Source: Acidobacteriota bacterium
GTDB lineage: Bacteria; Acidobacteriota; Terriglobia; Bryobacterales; Bryobacteraceae
Reading direction: 5' to 3'
DNA length: 64,000 nucleotides
NCBI GenBank assembly: GCA_017307505.1
Contig: JAFKEE010000051.1
Coordinates: forward strand, 36,325 to 100,324
Position numbers and translations under genes: made by a program. This document shows, in pieces, positions 1 to 9,438 of this stretch; position 1 is the stretch's first letter, and each line of letters begins with the position of its first letter. The notes below the pieces were generated by a model that was not told the origin of the DNA, searched no databases, and saw only the letters and a program-made list of their open reading frames with translations.

Positions 1-125
1 GCGCGGCAAGCTGCACGAGGGCGGGTTGAATTGGCTCGCTACGTCCGCCAATTTCGCACGGTCGCGGTAATAGTACGCTTCCTATTTGACGTGTTCAAGG
101 GGAACAAAGAGCGTCGGCCGCCGCT
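1..125. other. left edge, no gene assigned
   Basis: Two plus-strand frames enter open from the left edge. One ends at a TAA at 68-70. The other runs on to about 387, antisense to the glycosylase gene. Either could be the 3' end of a gene that begins outside the window, but neither stretch is recognisable. On the minus strand this is simply the region downstream of the glycosylase. Confidence 0.3.
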
Positions 126-623
126 TCAGCCGCGCAGCACGAACCGCAGGGGCAGGTGGGCATCCAGGCGAATACCGATTCGCGGAGTCACTTCAATTGC
201 TTCGTGCTCGATGGGCGGACCCGACAGCACGCGAATAGGCCCTTTGGTCAGATCGCAGCCGTTCTGCTCCAGCGTAATGCCCAGGGATCGAGTGAGTTTG
301 CCAGGCCCGTTGCCTGCCCCCTCCACCGAACGGATCAACACCCCGCCGGCCACGCCATCCGGTTCCGCCACGACGTTCAGGCAGTAGTACATCCCATAGA
401 TGAAGTAGACGTAAGCATGCCCGGGCGGACCGAAGATCACCTTGGTGCGCGGAGTGATGCCGCGGTGCGAATGCGCCGCGCGATCGCCCTCGCCGAGGTA
501 CGCTTCGACCTCCAGAATCCGGCCCCGGCGGCCGTTGAATTCCAGGATCTGGCCCAGCAGCGAGCGCGCCACCTCCACGGTGGGCCGTTCATAGAAGGAG
601 CGAGGCAGGACTCGATGGTGCAT
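126..623 (-). CDS. 3-methyladenine DNA glycosylase (AAG/MPG family)
   Basis: Base-excision repair enzyme that removes alkylated purines such as 3-methyladenine from DNA. The 165-residue product begins with the typical element around RSFYERPTVEVARSLLG, followed by ILEVEAYLG. The Glu of that segment lies where the family keeps its catalytic base. HRGITPRT and the aromatic stretch YVYFIYGMYYCLNVV complete the fold, and GPGKLTRSLGI is conserved near the C-terminal half. It is slightly shorter than the human or Bacillus enzymes, but all core motifs are present. The ATG at 621-623 has no strong ribosome binding site. It stands alone and is divergent from thpR. Confidence 0.93.
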   Translation of the reverse strand: MHHRVLPRSFYERPTVEVARSLLGQILEFNGRRGRILEVEAYLGEGDRAAHSHRGITPRTKVIFGPPGHAYVYFIYGMYYCLNVVAEPDGVAGGVLIRSVEGAGNGPGKLTRSLGITLEQNGCDLTKGPIRVLSGPPIEHEAIEVTPRIGIRLDAHLPLRFVLRG

Positions 624-673
624 ATCAGGGCACGTCAGGGTACGCTAAGTACGAGGATAGCGAGGCGAAGGGG

Positions 674-707
674 AAAGCTGAAAGTTGTTAGCTGAAGGCT
701 GATAGCT
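674..707. repeat. degenerate AGCTGAA-type tandem repeat
   Basis: The divergent gap between the glycosylase and thpR contains iterated variants of AGCTGAAAG / AGCTGAAGG / CTGATAGCT, about 11 bases per unit. It is too short and degenerate for a coding or CRISPR role. It may be slippage-derived, or a binding region for the two divergent genes. Nothing further can be said from sequence alone. Confidence 0.4.
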
Positions 708-746
708 CTCTGAACCACCCGAACCCTCTCCAACCGCCCCAGCACT

Positions 747-1310
747 ATGCGCCTCTTCATCGGTCTCGACGTGCCCTACGAAATGCGGCGCAACCTCGAG
801 CTGCTGCTGAAACTGCTGCAGCCGAAGGCGGATATCGCCTGGAGCCCGCTTTCCAACCTCCACATCACGACGAAGTTTGTCGGCATGTGGCCGGTGGAAC
901 GCCTGGATGAACTCAAGGACGCCATCCGTCAGGTACCGCGGCCTGGCGCGATGCAGATCGGGATCCGTGGCATCGGCTGGTTCCCGAATCCCCACCATCC
1001 CCATGTGCTTTACGCGGGGATCCAGGCGCCCGAGGCCCTACGTCAACTCGCCAGGGACTGCGATGCGGCCTGTACGGAAATCGGGGTGCCGCCGGAGATG
1101 AAGGACTTCCATCCGCACCTGACACTGGCGCGAATCAAATCCACCGTGGACCTCTTTCCTTTGAAGAAGGCGATCGCCGACCTGCCAAACTCCGACTTCG
1201 GCGCCTACACCGCCAAGGAGTTTCACCTCTATCAGAGCCGCCCCACCGCCACCGGTTCCATCTACACGAAGTTCGCGACGTATCCCCTGGAAGCCTCCCA
1301 AGAAGTATGA
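747..1310 (+). CDS. thpR: RNA 2',3'-cyclic phosphodiesterase (2H phosphoesterase)
   Basis: A 187-residue member of the 2H phosphoesterase superfamily (ThpR/LigT). These enzymes open 2',3'-cyclic phosphates on RNA or, in vitro, ligate 2'-5' tRNA halves. The two catalytic HxTx motifs are visible: HITTKF near residue 40 and HPHLTLARI near residue 126. MRLFIGLDVP is the usual N-terminus of the family. The ATG is not preceded by an evident Shine-Dalgarno. The stop overlaps the start of plsY by four bases (ATGA), so the two are translationally coupled and probably head an operon that continues into gpsA. Confidence 0.92.
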   Translation: MRLFIGLDVPYEMRRNLELLLKLLQPKADIAWSPLSNLHITTKFVGMWPVERLDELKDAIRQVPRPGAMQIGIRGIGWFPNPHHPHVLYAGIQAPEALRQLARDCDAACTEIGVPPEMKDFHPHLTLARIKSTVDLFPLKKAIADLPNSDFGAYTAKEFHLYQSRPTATGSIYTKFATYPLEASQEV

Positions 1311-1912
1311 TCACCCCTTTGCTGGTTCTGCTGGCCGCCTACCTGCTCGGCGGCGTTCCGTTTGGCTACATTCTCGTAAGGATTAAGACGGGTCAGGATG
1401 TCCGGTCGATGGGTAGCGGCAACATTGGAGCCACCAATGTCCTGCGCACCTCCGGCCGCGGCATCGGCATCCTTACTCTCTTATTGGATATCGGCAAGGG
1501 CTGGCTTTCTGTCTGGCTTATGAGCCACTTCACAGGCGGCAACCTGTCGTGGATGGCCGCGGCGGCGGTGGCCGTCGTCCTGGGGCACGCGTTCCCGGTC
1601 TTCCTGAAATTTCAAGGTGGCAAGGCGGTTGCCAGTTTCGCCGGCGCCGCGCTGGCTCTGGCTCCGGCCGCCTTGCTGGGCGTCATTATTGTCTTCGTCC
1701 TGGTGGTGGCAGTCACCCGGTTCATTTCGTTGGGGTCGATCCTGGGCGCCGCGCTGTTCCCGCTGGGCGTGTGGCTCATCTACCACCCGGAATGGCCCGT
1801 GATGCTGGCCGTCACCTTCTGCGGCGCGTTTGTCGTCTGGCGCCACAAGTCCAACATTCAGCGGCTGCGCGCCGGCACGGAGAATGTCTTCCGGTTTGGG
1901 GGTAAGAAGTAA
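1307..1912 (+). CDS. plsY: acyl-phosphate:glycerol-3-phosphate acyltransferase
   Basis: Integral membrane enzyme that transfers an acyl group from acyl-phosphate to sn-glycerol 3-phosphate, giving lysophosphatidic acid, the first step of phospholipid synthesis. The 201-residue product has about five membrane helices. It carries the PlsY motifs SMGSGNIGATNVLR (glycerol-phosphate/substrate loop), a following DIGKG, and GHAFPVFLKFQGGKAV. Its start overlaps the thpR stop, and gpsA begins immediately after its stop codon. Glycerol-3-phosphate is therefore made (GpsA) and acylated (PlsY) by adjacent genes, a common pairing in bacteria. Confidence 0.95.
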   Translation: MITPLLVLLAAYLLGGVPFGYILVRIKTGQDVRSMGSGNIGATNVLRTSGRGIGILTLLLDIGKGWLSVWLMSHFTGGNLSWMAAAAVAVVLGHAFPVFLKFQGGKAVASFAGAALALAPAALLGVIIVFVLVVAVTRFISLGSILGAALFPLGVWLIYHPEWPVMLAVTFCGAFVVWRHKSNIQRLRAGTENVFRFGGKK

Positions 1913-2911
1913 GTGAAGGATCTGGCCGTCATCGGCGGGGGGAGCTGGGGTACGGCCCTGGCCATCGTTCTCGCGCCGCGTTTCGAGCGAGTCCGCCTGT
2001 GGGTGTATGAACAGGACCTGGCCGAGCGCATGCGCTCGTCGCGAAGAAACGACATCTACCTGCCCGACAGCACCTTGCCGGAGAACATCGAAGTCCTTTC
2101 CGATCTGCAGGCGAGTGCGGCGGAAGCCGAGGTGGTGCTGGGGGTCATGCCTTCCCACCATGCCCGCAAACTCTATGGACAACTGCTGCCGGTGCTGCAT
2201 CCGGACATGCTGTTCGTCAGTGCCACCAAGGGATTGGAGAACGGTTCCCTGGCCCGCATCAGCGAAGTGATGCACGAGGAGATTGCGCCGCGCTTCACAC
2301 CGCGCGTGGGAGTCCTCAGCGGACCTACTTTTGCCAAGGAAGTGGCCCGGGGCGAGCCCGCCGCCATTGTGATCGCATCCCACGACGCAGATCTTGCGAA
2401 AACCGTGCAGGTTGCCTTCTCAGGACCCACGCTGCGGCTGTATACGAATAGCGATCCAGTGGGGGTTGAGATTGGCGCGTCGCTCAAGAACGTGATCGCG
2501 ATCGCCGCCGGCGTCTGCGCCGGACTCGGACTGGGCGCCAACACGATGGCTGCCCTCATCACCCGGGGTCTTGCGGAGATTACCCGGCTCTCCGTCGCAG
2601 CCGGTGGCGAGAGCCGGACGATGGCCGGGCTGGCCGGACTCGGGGATCTGGTGCTCACCTGCAACGGCGAACTCAGCCGAAATCGCACGGTTGGCTTCCA
2701 GTTGGGCCAAGGCCGGAAGCTGGACGAGATTCTCGGCGGGATGCGGATGGTGGCCGAAGGGGTCCAGACGACGTACGCCGCGATGGACTTATCCACCCGG
2801 CTGGGAGTGGAGCTTCCGATCACCCGCCAGATGCACGCTATCCTTCGGGAGGGTAAATCGCCCAGGGAAGGGCTGCGCGATCTGATGGATAGGTCGTTGA
2901 AGGAAGAGTAG
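1913..2911 (+). CDS. gpsA: NAD(P)-dependent glycerol-3-phosphate dehydrogenase
   Basis: Reduces dihydroxyacetone phosphate to sn-glycerol 3-phosphate for phospholipid synthesis; cytosolic and full length at 332 residues. The N-terminal Rossmann motif is GGGSWGTALA. The later signature segments are SATKGLENGS, GVLSGPTFAKEVA, SLKNVIAIAAGV (containing the catalytic Lys) and GLAGLGDLVLTCNG. The start is a GTG directly abutting the plsY TAA, so it depends on translational coupling. It ends the thpR-plsY-gpsA unit; the next gene starts 79 bases on. Confidence 0.96.
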   Translation: MKDLAVIGGGSWGTALAIVLAPRFERVRLWVYEQDLAERMRSSRRNDIYLPDSTLPENIEVLSDLQASAAEAEVVLGVMPSHHARKLYGQLLPVLHPDMLFVSATKGLENGSLARISEVMHEEIAPRFTPRVGVLSGPTFAKEVARGEPAAIVIASHDADLAKTVQVAFSGPTLRLYTNSDPVGVEIGASLKNVIAIAAGVCAGLGLGANTMAALITRGLAEITRLSVAAGGESRTMAGLAGLGDLVLTCNGELSRNRTVGFQLGQGRKLDEILGGMRMVAEGVQTTYAAMDLSTRLGVELPITRQMHAILREGKSPREGLRDLMDRSLKEE

Positions 2912-2990
2912 GCGCCAAACCCGACGGGCCGATACTGAATTTCCGTTACCTGCTGTAAACCGGCTTCCGCCCGGCTGCGTCATCAGGTGC

Positions 2991-3623
2991 ATGACCAGCG
3001 GGATCTCTCTGCAACCTTCCACTCCAGGGCGGGTTCAATCGGGTGTGGCGGTTGCGGCTGCGGTCGATCTTGACGCGGCACTGATGCTGCGCGTGCGGGA
3101 CGGGGATCCTGCCTGCTTCGCGCAGTTGCTCGAGCGGCACCGGACTCCGGTCATCAACTTTCTTTTCCGCATGGTCCAGAACAAAGCCATCGCTGAGGAG
3201 TTGGCCCAGGAGGTTTTCCTCCGGGTCTACCGTTCGCGCCAGAGCTACGAAGCCTCCGCCAAATTCACAACCTGGTTGTTCCGTATCGCCACTAACCTGG
3301 CGTTCAACTGGCTGCGCGACGAGAAGAACCTCAAATCGCAGGACAGTCTTCAGGACGACAGCACATCCGGCGCGACTCGGAGAATCACGGACGGACAACC
3401 TAGCGTAGAATCCGTATTAGTTCATCAAGTCAAACTCCTTGAAGTGCGGGAAGCTATCGCTAAGCTACCTGCGAAGCAACGGGCTGCAATCTTGATGCAT
3501 AAATACGAAGAGATGGAGTATGCTCAAATCGCGAAGGTGCTCTGTTGTTCGGAATCGGCGGTGAAATCGCTGTTGTTCCGGGCGTATGAGAGCCTGCGCG
3601 CGAGGCTGGCGCAGTACGCCTGA
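2991..3623 (+). CDS. ECF-type RNA polymerase sigma factor
   Basis: A 210-residue sigma-70 family protein of the extracytoplasmic-function type. Region 2 is seen around NKAIAEELAQEVFLRVYRS and FTTWLFRIATNLAFNWLRD. Region 4 has AKLPAKQRAAILMHKYEEM and a helix-turn-helix at QIAKVLCCSESAVKSLLFRA. About 30 extra residues precede region 2, so a downstream start cannot be excluded. A zinc-finger anti-sigma gene starts seven bases after the stop, the standard sigma/anti-sigma gene order. It is therefore probably held inactive at the membrane until an envelope signal releases it, and may autoregulate this cluster. Confidence 0.92.
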   Translation: MTSGISLQPSTPGRVQSGVAVAAAVDLDAALMLRVRDGDPACFAQLLERHRTPVINFLFRMVQNKAIAEELAQEVFLRVYRSRQSYEASAKFTTWLFRIATNLAFNWLRDEKNLKSQDSLQDDSTSGATRRITDGQPSVESVLVHQVKLLEVREAIAKLPAKQRAAILMHKYEEMEYAQIAKVLCCSESAVKSLLFRAYESLRARLAQYA

Positions 3624-3630
3624 AGCGGAA

Positions 3631-4086
3631 ATGACTCGTCGTCCCGGTTGCCCGTCAGAATCCGATCGCCACACCCAACTGCTGCTGGAGTACTGTGCCG
3701 GACGGCTGGACGAGTCGCAGAAAGTACTGCTTGAAGAACATCTCGCCAACTGCCTGCACTGCATGGAGTTCTGCGAGAAACAAAATGCGGTTTGGAAGGG
3801 CCTGGATGCCTGGGATGCCGGCCCTGTGGATACCGGGTTCGATGCCCGGCTGATGGCCCGCATCGAGGCGCGGCCCACCTGGCGCACGACGTTGCGGCGC
3901 TGGCTGGGTGAACTTTCCTGGAAGCCGGTGCTGCCCGCCGCGGCCGTGCTCGCCGCCTACTTCGTCGTGGTCACTCCTCAACCGCCGCCCCAGCAGCAGC
4001 TCGTGGCCGGGGCTGACGTCCAGGAGGTGGAGCAGACCTTGCAGGACCTGGAGATGCTGCAGCAGCTCAAGTTGAGTGTCAAATGA
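3631..4086 (+). CDS. anti-sigma factor with N-terminal zinc finger and one membrane helix
   Basis: Probable 151-residue cognate anti-sigma factor. The zinc-binding anti-sigma motif is seen as a conserved His at HTQLLLEYCAG followed by EEHLANCLHCMEFCE, the HxxxCxxC arrangement. One hydrophobic segment (about residues 105-122, around PVLPAAAVLAAYFVVV) gives a single membrane span with a short proline/glutamine-rich outer part. A longer in-frame start exists inside the sigma gene, but the ATG at 3631 fits the motif spacing better. Its stop overlaps the next gene by four bases. Confidence 0.85.
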   Translation: MTRRPGCPSESDRHTQLLLEYCAGRLDESQKVLLEEHLANCLHCMEFCEKQNAVWKGLDAWDAGPVDTGFDARLMARIEARPTWRTTLRRWLGELSWKPVLPAAAVLAAYFVVVTPQPPPQQQLVAGADVQEVEQTLQDLEMLQQLKLSVK

Positions 4087-4568
4087 ACACACTCAAAGCT
4101 CTGCATTTCCTCGCGTTAGCACTTGCCTGCAGACCCTTGTTCGCGCTCGCCCAACCGGTCAGGCGGCAATCCGGCGGTCCCGTCGACCAGATCCGGCGCA
4201 TGCCGCAGGATCAGAGACGCAGAACCTTGGAGACGCTGCCGCCCGATCGCCGCAAGCAGGCAGAGATGCGCATGCAGAAACTGGATGCCCTGCCGGCCGA
4301 CGAGCGCGAAGCGCTGCAGAAGCGCTACGAAGCCTTCCAGAAGCTGCCCAGCGAGCACCAGCAGCGGGCCCGCGACATGTTCCAGCAGTTCAACGCACTG
4401 GACGACAACCGGCGAGCCAAAGTCCAGACAGAAATGGACTCGCTGCGGACAATGTCGCAAACCGAACGCTCTGATCGCCTTAAGAGCCAGCAGTTCAAGA
4501 AGAAGTTCAACCGAAACGAACAGTCGATTCTGTCCGGTTACTCCGCCCTACTGGACGAGACGCCTTAG
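4083..4568 (+). CDS. DUF3106-like secreted helical protein
   Basis: A 161-residue exported protein of unknown function. After a signal peptide (LKALHFLALALACRPLFALA) it is almost entirely charged helix. It has recurring 'R-x-P-x-x-x-R-x-x-x' units such as RRMPQDQRRRTLETLPPDRR, LDALPADEREAL and FQKLPSEHQQRA, the pattern of DUF3106 proteins. The ATGA overlap with the anti-sigma gene couples them. The association suggests an envelope-stress sensor, in the way periplasmic helical proteins feed other sigma/anti-sigma pairs, but that is inference. Confidence 0.75.
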   Translation: MNTLKALHFLALALACRPLFALAQPVRRQSGGPVDQIRRMPQDQRRRTLETLPPDRRKQAEMRMQKLDALPADEREALQKRYEAFQKLPSEHQQRARDMFQQFNALDDNRRAKVQTEMDSLRTMSQTERSDRLKSQQFKKKFNRNEQSILSGYSALLDETP

Positions 4569-4598
4569 TTGCTGCATTCTAGAAGGAACGAGGGCGGG

Positions 4599-4835
4599 AT
4601 GGAACTCCCCACTGACCAGGAGTCACGGGCGATTGAGCGGCTTATTGCCGAAATCGATCAACTCGATGCCTATCGGGATCGAGTAGGCCGCCGTGTGATT
4701 CTGGCCTTCGTCTTCACCTTCGCCATCGCCCTCAGCCTGCTGGTATACATCGCTCTCTTCGGCGGTCCGGCGCGGTCCAGCGTCCGCCATCCCGGCCCAC
4801 GGGTGCCCGGCGTCCTCAAAGACGCACCGCGCTGA
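4599..4835 (+). CDS. small single-span membrane protein
   Basis: A 78-residue protein not recognised as any known family. A charged N-terminal segment of about 35 residues is followed by one clear membrane helix (VILAFVFTFAIALSLLVYIA). The tail is basic and proline-rich. The ATG at 4599 is preceded by an AAGGAACGAGGGCGGG purine stretch, which makes it preferable to the TTG 30 bases upstream. It is the last member of the sigma-factor cluster and probably co-transcribed with it. Confidence 0.65.
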   Translation: MELPTDQESRAIERLIAEIDQLDAYRDRVGRRVILAFVFTFAIALSLLVYIALFGGPARSSVRHPGPRVPGVLKDAPR

Positions 4836-4867
4836 GAGCATTCCCCTTCCTCACCCACTAAGCAAGC

Positions 4868-6052
4868 GTGACTGGTGATCCCGCACCCACTCTGCAAAAG
4901 TGCATCCCCGCATTAGACGGACTGCGCGGCGTGGCCATTCTTCTTGTTCTATTCCTGCACTTTAGAGCACCTGACTTAGCGCATCCATGGAAGGGTATTC
5001 TCGGTTTGGGCTGGGTGGGCGTGCAGCTGTTCTTCGTGCTTTCCGGGTTCCTGATCACGGGAATCCTGCTGGACACGAGGCAGGCTTCGAACTATCTGCG
5101 CTCGTTCTGGATGCGCCGGATGCTGCGCATCTTCCCGCTGTACTTCGCGGCCCTGGCGGTGTTCCTTTTTGCCGTCCCAGCAGTTGTCGTTCTCGGGGAT
5201 AAGTATCTTCCAAATCAATCGCATCGAATCTATTACTGGATGTACTTGAACAATTGGGTGGCTTTCCCGGCAGACGGGCGCCTGGAGCACATCCTGGGGC
5301 ATTTCTGGTCCCTGGCGGTGGAGGAGCAGTTCTACCTTGTCTGGCCGGTCGTGGTGTGGCTGCTGCCCGCTCGGAGATTCTTCCACTGGTGTTGGATAGC
5401 CTGTTTGCTTGTACTTGCAGCAAGAAGCTCATGTGTCTGGTTAGGCTGGGATTCCGCCTGGATCTACAGGAACACGGTGCTGCGATCGGACGCCTTGATG
5501 CTGGGCGCCATGGCGGCGGTGGTGGTGCGGGAGAGGTCCTGGCTGGAGCATGTCCGGCCCTGGCTCAAAACAGCACTTTGGGGCACAGGCGCCGCCAGCC
5601 TGGCGGCGATGGGGGCCGGGGGCGGCACACACTATCTTCATCCTCCGGTGTTAGCCGCTGGAATGACCGCGATTGCGGCCGCCTTCACCGTAGGCTTGAC
5701 CGTGATTGTGACCAAACCGTGCGGCGGCGGTTTCCTGGAGCAACCGGTGCTTCGCTGGTTCGGCCGGCATAGCTATGGGATGTACGTCTGGCACTGGCCC
5801 CTCGCCTATGCCCTGTACTACTCCTATCCCGAGATGGGGCTACAAAAAGGAACCGGCCAGATCGCCCTGTTGGTGGCGGGTCTGGCCGGTTCCAGTTTGC
5901 TGGGTTGGCTCAGCTACGAGTTGTATGAAAAGCGATTCCTGCGGTTAAAGCAATACTTTCAAGTACAGCCTAAACCTGTTCAGGATCGTGCCTTTTTCAC
6001 CGCTTCAGTGAGTGCAGGAACCACGTCGAAGAGGTCGCCCACAATCCCGTAG
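4868..6052 (+). CDS. acyltransferase family 3 (OafA-like) membrane protein
   Basis: A 394-residue integral membrane acyltransferase. Such enzymes O-acylate surface polysaccharides or other envelope sugars. The family start is visible: CIPALDGLRGVAILLVLFLH, with the conserved DGLRG and His, then GVQLFFVLSGFLITGILL and FWMRRMLRIFPLYF. HFWSLAVEEQFYLVWP is the other hallmark. About ten membrane helices follow, ending at WLSYELYEKRFLRLK. The GTG start lacks a clear ribosome binding site. The last 25 codons overlap, tail to tail, the end of etfA by 73 bases. Confidence 0.9.
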   Translation: MTGDPAPTLQKCIPALDGLRGVAILLVLFLHFRAPDLAHPWKGILGLGWVGVQLFFVLSGFLITGILLDTRQASNYLRSFWMRRMLRIFPLYFAALAVFLFAVPAVVVLGDKYLPNQSHRIYYWMYLNNWVAFPADGRLEHILGHFWSLAVEEQFYLVWPVVVWLLPARRFFHWCWIACLLVLAARSSCVWLGWDSAWIYRNTVLRSDALMLGAMAAVVVRERSWLEHVRPWLKTALWGTGAASLAAMGAGGGTHYLHPPVLAAGMTAIAAAFTVGLTVIVTKPCGGGFLEQPVLRWFGRHSYGMYVWHWPLAYALYYSYPEMGLQKGTGQIALLVAGLAGSSLLGWLSYELYEKRFLRLKQYFQVQPKPVQDRAFFTASVSAGTTSKRSPTIP

Positions 6053-6954
6053 TCGGCCACCTCGAAGATGGGCGCAGCGGAGTCCTTGTTGATGGCTACG
6101 ATGCACTTGGAGCCTTTCATGCCGACAAGGTGCTGGATGGCTCCGGAGATGCCCACGGCCAGGTAGACTTTGGGCGCAACGGTTTGGCCGGAGCTGCCGA
6201 CCTGGCGTTCCATGGGGAGCCAGCCGGAGTCGCAGATAGGCCGGGAGGCGGCCAGTTCGGCGCCGAGGGCTTCGGCGAGTTCCTGGACCAGCGGGACGTT
6301 ACCCTCTTCTTTGATTCCGCGGCCGACGGCAACGATCAGCTCGGCGGCGGAGAGGTCGACCGCGCGGGCGGACTCGCGGAACGGCGCTTCGGGCTGCTGC
6401 CGGATCTGGGAGGCATCCAGAAGCGGAGTGCGGGTCTCGACCGGGGCAGACCCGGCCACCAGCGCCTCGGCGCGGTAGGCGCCCGCCTGGAGCGACACAA
6501 ACACAGGCGCTCCGGCGGCGGAAGAGTAGGAGGCGTTCAGCTTGCCCTGGAAGAGCTGTCTCTCGAAGCCGACGCTTTGGCCTTCGACTTTAAACGCGAT
6601 GACGTCGCTGAGCAGGACGCGATCAAACCGGGTGGCCAGTTTCGGGCCGAAGTCGCGCACCTGGTAGGTGTGCGGCAGCAGGACGTAGTCCGGCTGGAGT
6701 TCCTTGATGAGGCCGGTGAGGGCGGCGGTGGCGCCATCGGCGGTGTATTGCTCGAGCAGCTCGTGCTCCACGGCGATGACGCCATCGAGCTGGTAGGCTG
6801 CCAGGTCGGCGGAAGGAGTGGTCTTCCCGAAGACGCAGGCACGTACAGGCAGGCCGAGTTCGCGCCCGAGCTGCTGCCCCGCCGCCAGCGTCTCGAAGGA
6901 CATCTTGTGCCAGACACCGCCGGTCTGCTCGGTGATTACGAGAATGCCGCTCAT
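5980..6954 (-). CDS. etfA: electron transfer flavoprotein, alpha subunit
   Basis: FAD-carrying subunit (324 residues) of the EtfAB heterodimer, which takes electrons from acyl-CoA and other dehydrogenases. The C-terminal FAD domain has the characteristic [17 protein letters not shown] and the segment [19 protein letters not shown]. The start overlaps the etfB stop by four bases (ATGA), so the subunits are translationally coupled. No separate ETF-quinone oxidoreductase or acyl-CoA dehydrogenase gene is in the window. The 3' end overlaps the convergent acyltransferase gene. Confidence 0.95.
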   Translation of the reverse strand: MSGILVITEQTGGVWHKMSFETLAAGQQLGRELGLPVRACVFGKTTPSADLAAYQLDGVIAVEHELLEQYTADGATAALTGLIKELQPDYVLLPHTYQVRDFGPKLATRFDRVLLSDVIAFKVEGQSVGFERQLFQGKLNASYSSAAGAPVFVSLQAGAYRAEALVAGSAPVETRTPLLDASQIRQQPEAPFRESARAVDLSAAELIVAVGRGIKEEGNVPLVQELAEALGAELAASRPICDSGWLPMERQVGSSGQTVAPKVYLAVGISGAIQHLVGMKGSKCIVAINKDSAAPIFEVADYGIVGDLFDVVPALTEAVKKARS

Positions 6955-7721
6955 AGCGCCCTCACTTCGAACTTGAGTTTCTCGACCAGGGTGGCCGCCT
7001 GCTGGGCCGGGTTGCCCTCGATCATCTGGGTCTGTTTCACGCGCTGAGGCTGGTAGATGCTCTGCAGCCGGACCGTCGCCGCGGGAGCGACACCGAGTTC
7101 GGAGGCCGTGAGCACCTTGACCTCCTTGGTTTTCGCCTTTTTGATGCCCATCAGCGTCGCGTAGCGCAGTTTGTTGATGCCGCTCTGGATGGTGAGGACG
7201 GCGGGCAGGGGCATACGGACGTGCTGGAACCAGCCGCTCTCGAGTTCGCGTTTGACGCGGAGCGAGGCTCCGTCCACCTCGACGGCCATGATGATCGTGG
7301 CATGGGGGAGGCCCATCACTTCGGCCATCACGACGCCGGTCTGGCCGCTGCCGAGGTCGTCGGACTGGAGGCCGGTGAGAATGAGGTCGGGTTGTTCCGA
7401 GGCCGCCGCTTTGGCCAGCAGGCGGGCGAGGCTCAGGGTATCGTAGGCGCCGAGGCTGTCGTCTTCGATGTGAATGGCACGGTCAGCCCCTTTGGCGAGC
7501 GCCTCGCGGATGGCGGAGGTGGCGCGTTCCGGGCCGGCGCAGAGCACAACGACTTCGCCGCCGTGCTGTTCCTTCAACTGTAGAGCCGCTTCCAGGGCAT
7601 AGGCATCGGGCTCATTGATTTCAAAACTCAACTCGGACTCGTCCAGCCAGAGGGCAGCCGCATCGACTTTCAATTGCGAGTCGCGCGCCGGCACCTGTTT
7701 GAGGGCGACGAGGATCTTCAT
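6951..7721 (-). CDS. etfB: electron transfer flavoprotein, beta subunit
   Basis: The 256-residue AMP-binding partner of EtfA. It opens with MKILVALKQVPARDSQL. It has the ETF beta signature in the stretch VKRELESGWFQHVRMPLPAV and the nucleotide-binding loop DDLGSGQTGVVMAEVMG. The ATG at 7721 is preceded at good distance by GAGGTG, which decides against the GTG two codons upstream. It leads an etfB-etfA pair. A hairpin separates it from fabF, only 28 bases before the start codon. Confidence 0.95.
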   Translation of the reverse strand: MKILVALKQVPARDSQLKVDAAALWLDESELSFEINEPDAYALEAALQLKEQHGGEVVVLCAGPERATSAIREALAKGADRAIHIEDDSLGAYDTLSLARLLAKAAASEQPDLILTGLQSDDLGSGQTGVVMAEVMGLPHATIIMAVEVDGASLRVKRELESGWFQHVRMPLPAVLTIQSGINKLRYATLMGIKKAKTKEVKVLTASELGVAPAATVRLQSIYQPQRVKQTQMIEGNPAQQAATLVEKLKFEVRAL

Positions 7722-7749
7722 AGGCACCTCGCGAAGATAAATAGAGACA

Positions 7750-7773
7750 CGCCCTCCCCGTGAGGGAAGGGCG
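7750..7773 (-). terminator. hairpin between fabF and etfB
   Basis: Ten-base arms (CGCCCTTCCC / GGGGAGGGCG with one mismatch) close on a four-base loop. On the minus strand they are followed by a T-rich stretch (TGTCTCTATTTATC). It probably ends the acpP-fabF transcript. etfB would then need its own promoter or read-through. Confidence 0.55.
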
Positions 7774-7790
7774 CGCCGGATGGTAGGGAC

Positions 7791-9038
<1,248 letters not shown>

Positions 9039-9091
9039 TGAAATTCTCCCGGGGGAAAAGAGTCTTCTGGGGAACGGCGCCTAGAGGCGTG

Positions 9092-9328
9092 TTACTTCTT
9101 TGCCTTGGCGTCGATGTACTCGACGGCGTCTTTGACCGTCTGGATCTTTTCCGCGTCTTCGTCGGGGATGTCGAGGTCAAACGCCTCTTCAAATGCCATG
9201 ACGAGTTCGACGATGTCGAGCGAATCCGCACCGAGGTCGTCGACGAAAGAAGCGGTGCTATCCACCTGAGCTTCGTCGACCCCAAGCTGCTCGACAATGA
9301 TCTGCTTCACTTTTGCTTCAACAGACAT
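9092..9328 (-). CDS. acpP: acyl carrier protein
   Basis: The 78-residue acidic carrier of growing acyl chains. The phosphopantetheine attachment site is the Ser in [15 protein letters not shown] (near residue 36), and the rest is the usual four-helix protein. The ATG at 9328 is preceded by GGAGGT at ideal spacing, so the upstream in-frame extension is not translated. First gene of acpP-fabF, with a recognisable promoter about 30-60 bases upstream of the start. Confidence 0.97.
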   Translation of the reverse strand: MSVEAKVKQIIVEQLGVDEAQVDSTASFVDDLGADSLDIVELVMAFEEAFDLDIPDEDAEKIQTVKDAVEYIDAKAKK

Positions 9329-9357
9329 GAAACCTCCAAGAAGTCCACAAAGCACCG

Positions 9358-9386
9358 ATTCTACCGACAGCGGGGCTATATTGCAA
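9358..9386 (-). promoter_or_regulatory. sigma-70 type promoter of acpP-fabF
   Basis: On the minus strand TTGCAA (-35, 9381-9386) is followed after exactly 17 bases by TAGAAT (-10, 9358-9363). Transcription would start roughly 20-25 bases before the acpP ATG. Both hexamers match the housekeeping consensus at four or more positions. This is the best-formed promoter seen in the window. Confidence 0.55.
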
Positions 9387-9438
9387 CGAAGGAGGGCCCG
9401 AATTTCGGTGTCCCAGGTCCGGTAACATACAGGTGAGC

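Noticed and set aside
31..387. 118-codon plus-strand ORF at the left edge
   Set aside because: From 126 on it is antisense to the well-supported glycosylase gene and has a Ser/Pro/Thr-rich shadow composition. Only the first 95 bases could belong to a real gene ending or running in from the left.
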